Below, piece by piece: positions 55,713 through 63,816 of a stretch of 64,000 bases of DNA; within the stretch, counting starts at the first letter, position 1, and each line of letters starts with the position of its first letter. The notes below the pieces were generated by a model that saw only the letters and a list, made by a program, of their open reading frames with translations, did not search any database and was not told the origin of the DNA. Source of the DNA: DATFVA01 sp963832715 (GTDB taxonomy: Bacteria > Bacteroidota > Ignavibacteria > Ignavibacteriales > Ignavibacteriaceae); assembly GCA_963832715.1 (NCBI GenBank), contig CAWHVB010000004.1, positions 186,001 through 250,000 of the forward strand, written 5' to 3'. The position numbers were made by a program, and so were the translations under genes.

Positions 55713-55744
55713 TTAATCCTTTTTTCATCCGTTAGATTCATTAC
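55713..55744 (+). promoter_or_regulatory. Shared 32-nt element, site D (upstream of radical SAM gene)
   Basis: TTAATCC, TTTTTTCATCC, 9 nt, ATTAC. The left half is part of a perfect 18-bp palindrome (AAAAGGATTAATCCTTTT, 55707-55724). It is 124 nt before the start codon. Confidence 0.75.
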
Positions 55745-55868
55745 TTGTGGAAATTTCTTTTAATATCTTTTTATTATGAAAATGAGAGCGAATAGAGCAT
55801 TATGCACTTTAATCGTTTTGGAATTGTATTAGGATCTTATCCCCGAAATCAGAAATGGATACTAAACC

Positions 55869-57509
55869 ATGATAAAATTATTACAAAAACCCCTCCGTTG
55901 TCTGCTTATACATCCGGAATTTTCGCCGTACAGTTTCTGGAACTTTGTTGAAGTCAGCAGAATAGTGGGTGCTAAATATCTCGCAGCTCCGTTGGGACTG
56001 ATGACGGTTGCTGCTTTACTGCCTGCTGAGTGGGAAATAAAACTGATTGATACGAATGTGGAACCTCTGCTCGCTGAGCATTTTGAATGGGCCGACCTGG
56101 TTTTCACGGGCGGTATGCTTCCGCAGCAGGTCGGCATACAGGACATTATTCGGTTATCTCACCTAAAGAACAAACCTGTAGTTGTCGGCGGACCGGATCC
56201 CACATCTCAGCCGAATCTTTATCAATCAGCCGACTACCTTGTGCTGGGCGAGGGGGAAGTCACTATACCTTTTTTCTTAAAAGATCTGGCTGATGGTATT
56301 AGGGGCGGTCAATATACTTCCTCTGAATATGCTGATATGTCTAAAGCTGTGGTACCCAGGTATGATTTGATAAACTTCAATAACTATGTGCATCTTAATA
56401 TACAATTCACTCGCGGCTGTCCCTTTAACTGTGAATTTTGTGATATAATCGAGTTGTACGGCAGAAAACCACGCTCTAAAACTCCCGGACAAATGATCAG
56501 AGAACTTCAGGCTTTATATGATCTTAATTATCGCGGTCATATCGATATCGTTGATGATAATTTTATTGGAAACAAAAGGCAGGTAAAGGAAACCCTGAGA
56601 GCGATACGAGCCTGGTCACAAAGGAATAATTACCCATTTTATTTTGGAACTGAGGCATCCATTAACCTGGCGGATGATGATGAACTGCTTCAGTTAATGA
56701 GAGATGTTGATTTTCGATTAGTGTTTACCGGTCTTGAAACACCGGAGGACGAAGTATTGGAAAAAGCCAATAAAAAAACAAATATGAACAGATCAATTAT
56801 TGAAGCGACAAAAAAAATCAGTTCATACGGTATGGTGGTCAATGCGGGATTCATCATAGGATTTGATAATGAGAATGGAATGACCGCAGAAAAAATGAAT
56901 GCCTTTATACAGGATACCGGAATCTGCACCGCAATGCTGGGATTATTATATGCTCTCCCGAACACAAAGTTTACCAGGAGATTGCAGAAAGAAGGAAGAT
57001 TATTTGAAGAGTTTTCTGTCTTTACTGATAATAAAACTCAGATAGATCAGGCCTCCAGCGGGTTAAACTTTATAACACTTAGACCAAGAATAGATATTTT
57101 GAAAGACTTTGTTAATGTTTTGAGTTATATATACAATCCCGGGCATTATTATGAAAGGATAATCCGTACTTGTCTGAGCCTGAAAGTGACAAATAAGTAT
57201 AATCACAATTATAAAAAGATTCTAAGGAACCTGAGATCATTTTCAAGGATTGTCAGGCAGGCTGGTTTCAATAGAATCACAGGAACCCTATTCTGGAGAA
57301 TGCTATTAACTGTTCTTCTTAATAATCCCAAAGCACTCGAATGGGGTGTAAGTCTTTCTGCAATGTTTATACACTTTTATAAACACTCTAATTTCATAAT
57401 CGATCTTACAAATCGGCAGATCGATGATATCAGCAGATATGGGGAGGATATATACAATCAGAACAGACTTAAAATGACTGAAGTAAAAATGGCTGATTAT
57501 TCAAAATGA
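55869..57509 (+). CDS. B12-binding radical SAM protein, HpnP-like (DUF4070)
   Basis: 546 residues. The N-terminal cobalamin-binding-like domain (about 10-140: PEFSPYSFWNFVEVSRIVGAKYLAAPLGLMTVAALLP, FTGGMLPQQ, VVVGGPDPTS) is followed by the radical SAM core with C184-x3-C188-x2-C191 (RGCPFNCEFCDIIELYGRKPRSKT). Then come VDDNFIGNK, EASINLADDDELL and the C-terminal DUF4070 region. This pattern is very close to hopanoid C-2 methylase HpnP, so a methylation of a lipid-like substrate is plausible. No hopanoid synthesis gene is in the window, so the substrate is open. Site D lies upstream. Confidence 0.85.
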   Translation: MIKLLQKPLRCLLIHPEFSPYSFWNFVEVSRIVGAKYLAAPLGLMTVAALLPAEWEIKLIDTNVEPLLAEHFEWADLVFTGGMLPQQVGIQDIIRLSHLKNKPVVVGGPDPTSQPNLYQSADYLVLGEGEVTIPFFLKDLADGIRGGQYTSSEYADMSKAVVPRYDLINFNNYVHLNIQFTRGCPFNCEFCDIIELYGRKPRSKTPGQMIRELQALYDLNYRGHIDIVDDNFIGNKRQVKETLRAIRAWSQRNNYPFYFGTEASINLADDDELLQLMRDVDFRLVFTGLETPEDEVLEKANKKTNMNRSIIEATKKISSYGMVVNAGFIIGFDNENGMTAEKMNAFIQDTGICTAMLGLLYALPNTKFTRRLQKEGRLFEEFSVFTDNKTQIDQASSGLNFITLRPRIDILKDFVNVLSYIYNPGHYYERIIRTCLSLKVTNKYNHNYKKILRNLRSFSRIVRQAGFNRITGTLFWRMLLTVLLNNPKALEWGVSLSAMFIHFYKHSNFIIDLTNRQIDDISRYGEDIYNQNRLKMTEVKMADYSK

Positions 57510-57612
57510 AGTTTATGAAAACTATATATATATAATACGACTCTTTAATTAAAACACTACTCATAAAAATTAGATAGTAAAATTAATATACTTTTGGTGT
57601 ATCCTGAGTATC

Positions 57613-57717
57613 CTGCTTCGCAAAGAGTTTGTTGAAAAAAATGGTGGACAAATATCGGTAGAAAGTGAATTGGGAAAAGGCTCGAAGTTTATATTCACTT
57701 TATATAAACCAAATTAA
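57613..57717 (+). pseudogene. C-terminal fragment of a histidine kinase
   Basis: The frame reads LLRKEFVEKNGGQISVESEL, then GKGSKFIFTLYKPN and a stop, the G2-box end of a HATPase domain. Nothing upstream in any frame continues it. It is a 35-codon remnant in the 390-bp gap between the radical SAM gene and the DUF4398 gene. Confidence 0.8.
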
Positions 57718-57766
57718 TGCGGCAATCCTCTTAACAAACCTATATATAATTATACCTCGGAAAGAA

Positions 57767-57798
57767 GTAGCCCATCTTTCATCCCCCTGCTCTATATA
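57767..57798 (+). promoter_or_regulatory. Shared 32-nt element, site E (upstream of DUF4398-OmpA pair)
   Basis: GTAGCCC, ATCTTTCATCC, 9 nt, ATATA. Here the right end overlaps a good -10 box (TATAAT, 57794 onward). It is 102 nt before the ATG at 57901. Confidence 0.7.
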
Positions 57799-57900
57799 AT
57801 ACGGGATCTATAATCGGTACATTCTAATATTAAACAATGATTTTCGGTCGCTGAATAAGCAGCGATTGAAGACAACATTAAAATTAAATTGGAGTATCTG

Positions 57901-58281
57901 ATGAAGAAAATGAAAATTGTGATACTAACAGGTAGTTTTATCTTCGGGTTACTGGCTATAGGATGTGGCAGCAGTCCGGCCGTGATAGATAAAGAATCAT
58001 CCACATCCTCAATTCGGGCAGCAGAAGAAATTGGAGCGTCTGGTATTTCCAGCGCAGCGCTCTATCTGCAGTTAGCTAAAGAGGAATTGGAAAAAGCCCA
58101 GGCATTTGCAGCAAATGGCGACAAAAAACAAGCAGACTCAATGTTATTGCGTGCAAGCGGGGATGGCGAACTGGCTGTAGCACTATCACGTAGTGATGCT
58201 GACAGGAAAGAAGCAAGGGATGCGATAGATCGCGTAAAAAAACTTAGACAGGATAACAACTTACCTGAAGAAAGGAATTAA
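57901..58281 (+). CDS. DUF4398-type lipoprotein
   Basis: About 126 residues. The ATG at 57901 follows TTGGAG and is preferred over the in-frame TTG at 57889. The lipoprotein signal ends LLAIGC. The mature part is helical (AAEEIGASGISSAALYLQLAKEELEKAQAFAANGDKKQADSMLLRASGDGELAVALSRSD), the DUF4398 pattern. It lies 3 bp upstream of an OmpA-like lipoprotein with the same kind of domain, so the pair probably acts together at the outer membrane-peptidoglycan interface. Confidence 0.8.
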   Translation: MKKMKIVILTGSFIFGLLAIGCGSSPAVIDKESSTSSIRAAEEIGASGISSAALYLQLAKEELEKAQAFAANGDKKQADSMLLRASGDGELAVALSRSDADRKEARDAIDRVKKLRQDNNLPEERN

Positions 58282-58284
58282 CAT

Positions 58285-59103
58285 ATGAAACTCATGAAAT
58301 ATTTTATTGCAATATTATTTATGGGGCTTATTGGCTGCAGCGCAAGTTTACCTCCGCAGGAACTGGTAGATGCACGTCTATCCTTTCAGCAGGCGAATGC
58401 AGGGCCCGCAGCACAATTAGTCCCTGCGGAATTACACATCGCCAGAACAGCTCTTGACCTCGCAGAAAAATCTTTCCTTGACGATCCCGATTCTTACAGA
58501 ACGATCGACCTCGCATATGTAGCAGATCGCAAGGCAAAGTTAGCCGAGGCTCTTGCTGCTACCTTTGCTGAAAACGAAGCAACAGAAAAAGCAAAAAAAG
58601 ATTATGAAGTTGTTCAGAGCGAAATTATGAAGAATACTGCAGAACAGCTTTCAGCTGAACAAAAAGCAAGGGTTGATGCTGAGAAGGTCGCAGCTGATGC
58701 ACTCGCAGATCTCGCCAAACTTGCAGCAGTCAAGGAGGAAACCCGCGGTTTGGTAATTACTCTTTCTGGCAGCGTACTTTTTGCTTCTAATGAATGGACG
58801 CTGCTTCCTGCAGCACAGGACCGGCTAAACCGGGTAGCTGATGCTCTCCTGGTAAATAAAGAAAGACACCTGACAATTGAAGGCTTTACTGATTCGCAGG
58901 GATCTTCCGAACATAACATGGTGTTGTCTCAGAAAAGGGCTGATGTTGTGCGCTCATACTTGATCTCGCGCGGATACCCGGATAATCTTATTCAAGCCAG
59001 CGGAATAGGTGAAGAAAGACCGGTAGCGAATAATACAAGCGCTGAAGGGCGCGCTAATAATCGCCGGGTAGAAATCATAGTAGATCATATGACCAAATTG
59101 TAA
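58285..59103 (+). CDS. OmpA-family lipoprotein with DUF4398 domain
   Basis: 272 residues. Lipobox LIGC (Cys about 18), a DUF4398-like helical region (about 25-85: DARLSFQQANAGPAAQLVPAELHIARTALDLAEKSF), then a charged helix (about 90-150). The C-terminal OmpA domain (about 155-270) has LSGSVLFASNEWTL, GFTDSQGSSEHN and GRANNRRVEI, with the Asp and Arg that bind meso-DAP peptidoglycan. It anchors the outer membrane to the cell wall. It ends before a strong terminator. Confidence 0.92.
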   Translation: MKLMKYFIAILFMGLIGCSASLPPQELVDARLSFQQANAGPAAQLVPAELHIARTALDLAEKSFLDDPDSYRTIDLAYVADRKAKLAEALAATFAENEATEKAKKDYEVVQSEIMKNTAEQLSAEQKARVDAEKVAADALADLAKLAAVKEETRGLVITLSGSVLFASNEWTLLPAAQDRLNRVADALLVNKERHLTIEGFTDSQGSSEHNMVLSQKRADVVRSYLISRGYPDNLIQASGIGEERPVANNTSAEGRANNRRVEIIVDHMTKL

Positions 59104-59127
59104 AAACGACCCCAAATTTATAAAATC

Positions 59128-59157
59128 AGACCCGGAAAAAATCCGGGTCTTTTTTTA
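59128..59157 (+). terminator. Rho-independent terminator of the DUF4398-OmpA pair
   Basis: AGACCCGGA, loop of five A, TCCGGGTCT and a T-run. Perfect 9-bp stem, 25 bp past the stop. Confidence 0.95.
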
Positions 59158-59238
59158 AAGATAAACTTTTTCGTATTAGGTATACAGAAACTTCACTATT
59201 ATTTGTATATAATAACAATAGATACTACTACTAAAGAA

Positions 59239-59270
59239 TTAACTCCTTTTTCATCCCTTCGCCTGATTGA
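59239..59270 (+). promoter_or_regulatory. Shared 32-nt element, site F (upstream of DUF4382 lipoprotein)
   Basis: TTAACTCC, TTTTTCATCC, 9 nt, ATTGA. A very good copy. It is 129 nt before the start codon. Confidence 0.8.
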
Positions 59271-59399
59271 ATGCTCCTGCGTATCCGGCTAACTTACAAA
59301 TGTAATTCGTGAAAACCCCGGCTTAAAAATAACTTCTTAAGATCACGATTTGATCTGCGGGGAACTTTTAAGTCTTAATAAATAAAAAAGAAAGTTAAA

Positions 59400-60212
59400 A
59401 TGTTTAAAATAAAAAAGCAGCTGGTTCGCCTGGCTCTTATAACAATTATGATTACTTCTTCTCTGATCCTGGTCAGTTGTTCTGAGTCAACTTCGCCTGA
59501 GCCAGGTCAGGGACAATTAAAAATGACGATGGTTGATGCTCCGGCTGGCTATGAAGAGGTTAATATAGTGGTTATAAGAGTTGAAGTTCATAAAGCCGAT
59601 GCAGATTCAGGCAGCGGATGGTTTGTAATAAATAGCGATTCAGCCGCATACGATTTGCTTACCTTACGTAACGGTGCAAGCGTTGTTCTCGGGAATAACT
59701 CCCTTGATGCAGGTCATTATTCACAGGTAAGACTAATAATCGGTACAGGAAGTAATGTAGTAGTTGATGGTATTACTTATCCTCTGGAAATTCCGGGCGG
59801 GGAACAAACGGGTGTTAAACTTAATCATCAGTTCGAAATCCAGACTGGTTTGCTATACGAATTGCTTCTTGATTTCGATGCTGAAAGATCCATAGTGCTC
59901 ACCGGGAACGGGCAATATAAACTGAAACCTGTTATAAGACTCGTTCCGGCAGTAGTTTCCGGTACCATTACCGGCATGATAAATCCTTCATCCGGTGCAG
60001 GATATGTTTATGCGATTAGCGGAACAGATACCGCGGCTACGATAGCAGATCCAATTACCGGGTCATTTACCTTGATGGCTTTATTACAGCGGACATACAG
60101 GGTTGAAATATTCTCAGCAAATGGTGCTTATAATGATACTACTGTTGCTAATGTAGCTGTAATCGCTCAGCAAAATAATGATTTAGGAACGATCACATTA
60201 AGTTTGAAATAA
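59400..60212 (+). CDS. DUF4382 lipoprotein
   Basis: 270 residues. The lipoprotein signal ends LVSC (Cys about 27). Residues of about 38-180 form a DUF4382 domain (GQLKMTMVDAPAGYEEVNIVVIRVEVHKAD, DLLTLRNGASVVLGNNSLDAGHYSQVRLIIG). The C-terminal 80 residues (VSGTITGMINPSSGAGYVYAISG) look like a carboxypeptidase-regulatory-like beta-sandwich. Members are surface or periplasmic proteins with unknown role. An outer-membrane barrel gene follows 28 bp downstream. Confidence 0.85.
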   Translation: MFKIKKQLVRLALITIMITSSLILVSCSESTSPEPGQGQLKMTMVDAPAGYEEVNIVVIRVEVHKADADSGSGWFVINSDSAAYDLLTLRNGASVVLGNNSLDAGHYSQVRLIIGTGSNVVVDGITYPLEIPGGEQTGVKLNHQFEIQTGLLYELLLDFDAERSIVLTGNGQYKLKPVIRLVPAVVSGTITGMINPSSGAGYVYAISGTDTAATIADPITGSFTLMALLQRTYRVEIFSANGAYNDTTVANVAVIAQQNNDLGTITLSLK

Positions 60213-60240
60213 ACTGAAATTATTAAAGGAATTAATATCT

Positions 60241-60699
60241 ATGAAAAAGTATTTAATGTTAGGTATTGTTTTAGGATTAATGTTATTCGCCATTAAACCG
60301 GCGGCTGCACAGGGGAAGGGATTCGGGATGGGAATAATATTAGGAGAACCAACTGGTCTGAGTGCAAAATTATGGACAAGCGGCGACAATGCCTTTGATT
60401 TTGCAGCCGCTTGGTCTGTTAGAGGAGAAGGAAATTTGCTTCTGCAGGCTGATTATGTGTGGCACTTTTTTAATGTAATTCCGGTTTCTTCGGGTAAACT
60501 ACCCCTTTATATCGGAATCGGCGGAAGGGTGGTTTTGGCTAATGATCCTCAGTTGGGCGTTAGAATTCCTTTTGGCATGGATTACCTGTTCGCTGATGCT
60601 CCTGTAGATATTTTTGTAGAACTGGTCCCTATTCTCGATTTGTCCCCCGCAACCAATTTCGGCGTCGGAGGCGGGATAGGTGTTCGATACTGGTTTTAG
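60241..60699 (+). CDS. Small outer-membrane beta-barrel protein
   Basis: 152 residues. Signal peptide (MKKYLMLGIVLGLMLFAIKPAAAQ), then GMGIILGEPTGLSAKLWTSGDNAFDFAAAWS, the pattern of small DUF3996/BAPKO_0422-like barrels. Alternating strands end with GVGGGIGVRYWF, a barrel signal with C-terminal Phe. It probably forms an operon with the DUF4382 lipoprotein upstream. Confidence 0.8.
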   Translation: MKKYLMLGIVLGLMLFAIKPAAAQGKGFGMGIILGEPTGLSAKLWTSGDNAFDFAAAWSVRGEGNLLLQADYVWHFFNVIPVSSGKLPLYIGIGGRVVLANDPQLGVRIPFGMDYLFADAPVDIFVELVPILDLSPATNFGVGGGIGVRYWF

Positions 60700-60774
60700 T
60701 GAGCTTACAAGGTTGTATGTATACAGATTTCAAAAACAAAAACAGGAATACAGACGTCTAATGTTTTAGGTCTC

Positions 60775-61011
60775 TTGATAATATTATTATGGTCCCTGGG
60801 ATTTATAGTTCCATTCACTTTAATCGATTTCCTGGAGATTCTTCTGATAATATCATTGTCGACTTTTCTCCTGAATAAAATTCCTGACCTTAGCTCTCTT
60901 ATTAAGAAAGTCAAAAGTACTGTTAAAATTTCCTTCCCCCGTTTTATCTACGAAAAATCCGCCGGTAAAATGGAGCAGCAAAGAGAATCTGTATTCGCTG
61001 ACGGGAACTAA
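60775..61011 (+). CDS. Possible small membrane protein
   Basis: 78 residues from a TTG at 60775, with two closely spaced hydrophobic segments (about 2-36) and a basic tail. The same hydrophobic frame extends upstream to about 60717 without a normal start, and another frame there begins MYTDFKNKNRNTDV, so a frameshift cannot be excluded. It is 43 bp upstream of the slipin gene. No family was recognised. Confidence 0.4.
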   Translation: MIILLWSLGFIVPFTLIDFLEILLIISLSTFLLNKIPDLSSLIKKVKSTVKISFPRFIYEKSAGKMEQQRESVFADGN

Positions 61012-61053
61012 GCAGGAATAGTTTATAAATCACATTATAATAGGAAGTTCAGT

Positions 61054-61929
61054 ATGACAATAATATTTTATGTTCTGGCCCCGATCATATTGATCTTTCT
61101 TCTGGGGAGCAGAATTGTAAGACCGACTCAACGGGGTTTGACGGAACGCCTGGGTAAATACAATCGCTTTGCAAATCCGGGATTTCACTGGATATTTCCA
61201 TTTATTGAAAAAATGTACAGAATTAACATTACGGAATCCATGATAAATGCCGAGCCGCAGGAAATTATTACTAATGATAATTTAAATGCAAGGGTTGACG
61301 CTCAGGTTTATTTCAAAGTTAAAGCTGATGAAGAGAGCGTAAAAAATTCCATTTATAATGTGAATAATTACATGTTCCAGATCGTCAACCTGGCACGGAC
61401 AACCTTAAGAAATATCATCGGCACGTTAACTTTAAAATCAGCAAACAGCGAAAGAGGTAAGATCAATTCCGAGCTGCATAGAACCCTCCTTGATGAAACT
61501 CAAAGCTGGGGGATTGAAATAGTCCGCACAGAATTAAAAGAAATTGATCCGCCGCCTGATGTACAGGAAACAATGAACAAGGTCGTGAAGGCCGAGAATG
61601 AAAAGGTTGCTGCAATTGATTTTGCTTCAGCAAGAGAAACAGTTGCTGACGGAGAAAAGCGCGCCAAAATTAAAGAAGCCGAAGGCTACAAGCAATCAAA
61701 AATACTGCAGGCCGAAGGGGATGCGGCAGCGATCAAATTAGTGAATGAAGCGGCAGATAAATACTTTGTGGGAAATTCCCAGCTGTTAAAAAGACTCGAA
61801 ACAGCCCAGGCTGCACTTGAGAACAATGCTAAGATAATAGTTCCTGCAAATCAGCAGCTTGTAAATGTTATTGGAGATCTGGCCGGAATATTGCCGCAAA
61901 AAAACAAGCAGTCTGAAAGTGATAAGTGA
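61054..61929 (+). CDS. Slipin / stomatin-like SPFH protein
   Basis: 291 residues. An N-terminal hairpin membrane segment (about 2-20) is followed by the SPFH band-7 domain (RIVRPTQRGLTERLGKYNRFANPGFHWIFPFIEKMYRIN, then DAQVYFKVKADEESVKNSIYNVNNYMFQIVNLARTTLRNIIG). An Ala/Glu-rich coiled coil (about 185-260) comes next. Slipins assemble membrane microdomains and often act with a NfeD partner or protease, and none is present here. The neighbour downstream is a convergent MscS gene. Confidence 0.92.
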   Translation: MTIIFYVLAPIILIFLLGSRIVRPTQRGLTERLGKYNRFANPGFHWIFPFIEKMYRINITESMINAEPQEIITNDNLNARVDAQVYFKVKADEESVKNSIYNVNNYMFQIVNLARTTLRNIIGTLTLKSANSERGKINSELHRTLLDETQSWGIEIVRTELKEIDPPPDVQETMNKVVKAENEKVAAIDFASARETVADGEKRAKIKEAEGYKQSKILQAEGDAAAIKLVNEAADKYFVGNSQLLKRLETAQAALENNAKIIVPANQQLVNVIGDLAGILPQKNKQSESDK

Positions 61930-61959
61930 GTTATGGGATCAGTTTTACTTGACTGCTAA

Positions 61960-62853
61960 TTAAGTTATTTCAGCCGGCTGGCTTTCCTCTTTTATGGAAT
62001 CTTTCACATGAAGATCTCTCTGGGGAAAAGGTATCTCGATGTTATTTTCCCTGAATTTTTTAAAGATTTCAAAATAAAGACTGCTTCTCAAAATCCCCGG
62101 TGTAGTTATATTATTGCTTGTCCAGATTAAAAGATCAAAATTAATCGAACTGTCGCCGAATTCTTTTAAGAGCACTGCGGGTACCGGATTTTTTAAAACA
62201 CCATCTTCCTGATCAGCAACTTCCAGTAAAATACGTTTTATATTTTCCGGATCCTCCTTGTAGGCAACCCCTACCGGAATGCTGAACCTTATATTCCTGT
62301 CATTGTGGCTCCAGTTTATAACCGTTGATGAAATAAACTCGGAGTTGGGAACGATTACAGAAATGTTATCGTTCGTAACCACAGTTGTAGATCTCATTGA
62401 AATATCCGTCACATCACCAAAAACTTCTCCTACCTGGATCCTGTCCCCGGCTTTTATCGGTCTTTCAAAAAGAATGATTACTCCGCTTACTAAATTGTTG
62501 GTGACATTCTGTAACCCGAACCCTATTCCGACTCCAAGTGCTCCGACGAGGATAGTTATTGTACTCAGGTTAATCCCAACGGTCTGTATAACTATAACCA
62601 GCCCGAATATAAGAACACCATATCGGATGATCGTACCAACTGCCAGCCGTACCCCAAGTTCTATCTTGCTTTTAGAAAGGACTGTATAGATAATCCATTT
62701 TCTGAGCTTTGCAGTAACGAAGAGAAGAAGCCAGGCAAGAAAAATAAAATAAATCAAAGTCCATAGTGTAATTGAAGTACTCCCTATATCTATAAGATGA
62801 ATGCTTAGAAAATCTTTTACAATATTAAAATATTTAGCTATATACGTATTCAT
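61960..62853 (-). CDS. MscS-family mechanosensitive ion channel
   Basis: 297 residues. Three N-terminal helices (about 25-45, 65-90, 95-125), the last containing the pore pattern LVGALGVGIGFGLQNVTNNLVSGVIILFERPIKAGDRI. A beta domain follows (VGEVFGDVTDISMRSTTVVTNDNISVIVPNSEF), then the alpha/beta C-terminus ending IPFPQRDLHV. It opens under membrane tension and lets solutes out after hypo-osmotic shock. It is convergent with the slipin gene and divergent from the gene behind site G. Confidence 0.95.
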   Translation of the reverse strand: MNTYIAKYFNIVKDFLSIHLIDIGSTSITLWTLIYFIFLAWLLLFVTAKLRKWIIYTVLSKSKIELGVRLAVGTIIRYGVLIFGLVIVIQTVGINLSTITILVGALGVGIGFGLQNVTNNLVSGVIILFERPIKAGDRIQVGEVFGDVTDISMRSTTVVTNDNISVIVPNSEFISSTVINWSHNDRNIRFSIPVGVAYKEDPENIKRILLEVADQEDGVLKNPVPAVLLKEFGDSSINFDLLIWTSNNITTPGILRSSLYFEIFKKFRENNIEIPFPQRDLHVKDSIKEESQPAEIT

Positions 62854-62943
62854 TAAATAACTCTGTATTTATCTGTTAATTGTCGCTCTTTAGTTCATTT
62901 ATAATATACTACAATATAACAGCAAACACTTCATCCCAAAGGC

Positions 62944-62975
62944 GTAGTTCCTTTTTCATCCTTTTACCCGATTGA
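62944..62975 (+). promoter_or_regulatory. Shared 32-nt element, site G (upstream of Tyr-rich secreted protein)
   Basis: GTAGTTCC, TTTTTCATCC, 9 nt, ATTGA. It is flanked by AAAGG on the left, so AAAGG..CCTTT is a dyad. It is 78 nt before the GTG start. It faces away from the divergent mscS gene. Confidence 0.8.
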
Positions 62976-63053
62976 ATAATCTGTCTTTGGCCCTTAACTT
63001 TTCTGACTAAAGAAATCAGGATAAAGTTTGTTTAATAAAAAAGGAGAAACATT

Positions 63054-63569
63054 GTGCGTTATTTCTTTGCTTTAATCGCAGCATTAATTCTGTGGGCCGC
63101 CCCGGGTACCGCAGAAGCACAGGTTGGTGCAAATCTGAATTTTAACCTGGATAGTCAGCCGGTTTGGGGCCCTACCGGTTATGATTATGTCGAATATTAT
63201 TATTTACCGGATATAGATGTCTACTACTCTGTTCCCCGTCATCAGTATTACTATTATACAAACGGGAACTTGCGTTACAGCTCAAAGCTGCCGTCACGAT
63301 ATAGCAATTATGATTTCTACAATTCTTATAAGGTCGTTCTAAATGAACATCAGCCCTGGCGAAATAGCAAAAGCTACAGAGAAAAATATTCCTCGTATAA
63401 AAACCGTCACGATCAGCAGCCGATCCGTGATAGTAAGGATTCCAAATATTTTGTAAACAAAAACCACCCGGAACATAATAACTGGCTTAAGCAGCAGAAG
63501 CACGATAACGGTAAGAATAAGTCCCCTAAACAGAACGATAAGAAAAATAACGGCAGGGGTAAAAGATGA
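63054..63569 (+). CDS. Tyr-rich secreted protein with basic C-terminus
   Basis: 171 residues from a GTG start. After the signal peptide (MRYFFALIAALILWAAPGTAEAQ) the sequence contains PVWGPTGYDYVEYYYLPDID, then YYSVPRHQYYYYTNGNLRYSSKLPSRY, a pattern I recognise from conserved hypothetical proteins of Bacteroidota. The C-terminal 60 residues are rich in Lys, Asn and Gln and are probably disordered. Function is unknown. It sits behind site G and before a terminator. Confidence 0.8.
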   Translation: MRYFFALIAALILWAAPGTAEAQVGANLNFNLDSQPVWGPTGYDYVEYYYLPDIDVYYSVPRHQYYYYTNGNLRYSSKLPSRYSNYDFYNSYKVVLNEHQPWRNSKSYREKYSSYKNRHDQQPIRDSKDSKYFVNKNHPEHNNWLKQQKHDNGKNKSPKQNDKKNNGRGKR

Positions 63570-63597
63570 TCGTGAGCATTTAATCTTAAAAATTAAA

Positions 63598-63623
63598 GCC
63601 GGTTTTAACAAAACCGGCCTTTT
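63598..63623 (+). terminator. Rho-independent terminator after the Tyr-rich protein gene
   Basis: GCCGGTTTT, loop AAC, AAAACCGGC, then CTTTT. Perfect 9-bp stem. Confidence 0.85.
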
Positions 63624-63724
63624 ATGCAGACAGAGTTTTGAAACTCTCCGGCTCAGTTAATTCCCCGCAAAAATCAGATATATGCACATTTAATTATAAC
63701 AAGTCTATAAACTTCTCCGGAGAC

Positions 63725-63756
63725 GTAGTTCCTTTTTCATCCCTTTGACCGATTGC
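63725..63756 (+). promoter_or_regulatory. Shared 32-nt element, site H (upstream of MlaE-type permease)
   Basis: GTAGTTCC, TTTTTCATCC, 9 nt, ATTGC. The first 18 nt are identical to site G. It is 60 nt before the likely TTG start at 63817. Confidence 0.75.
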
Positions 63757-63816
63757 GCAATTTTGGATTTCTATCTAACATCATACATAAATATAAATGT
63801 ATAGGAAAGATTAATA

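Noticed and set aside
53041..63760. Sigma-54 promoters for the eight shared sites
   Set aside because: No GG-N10-GC pattern is present, and no sigma-54 activator was recognised in the window.
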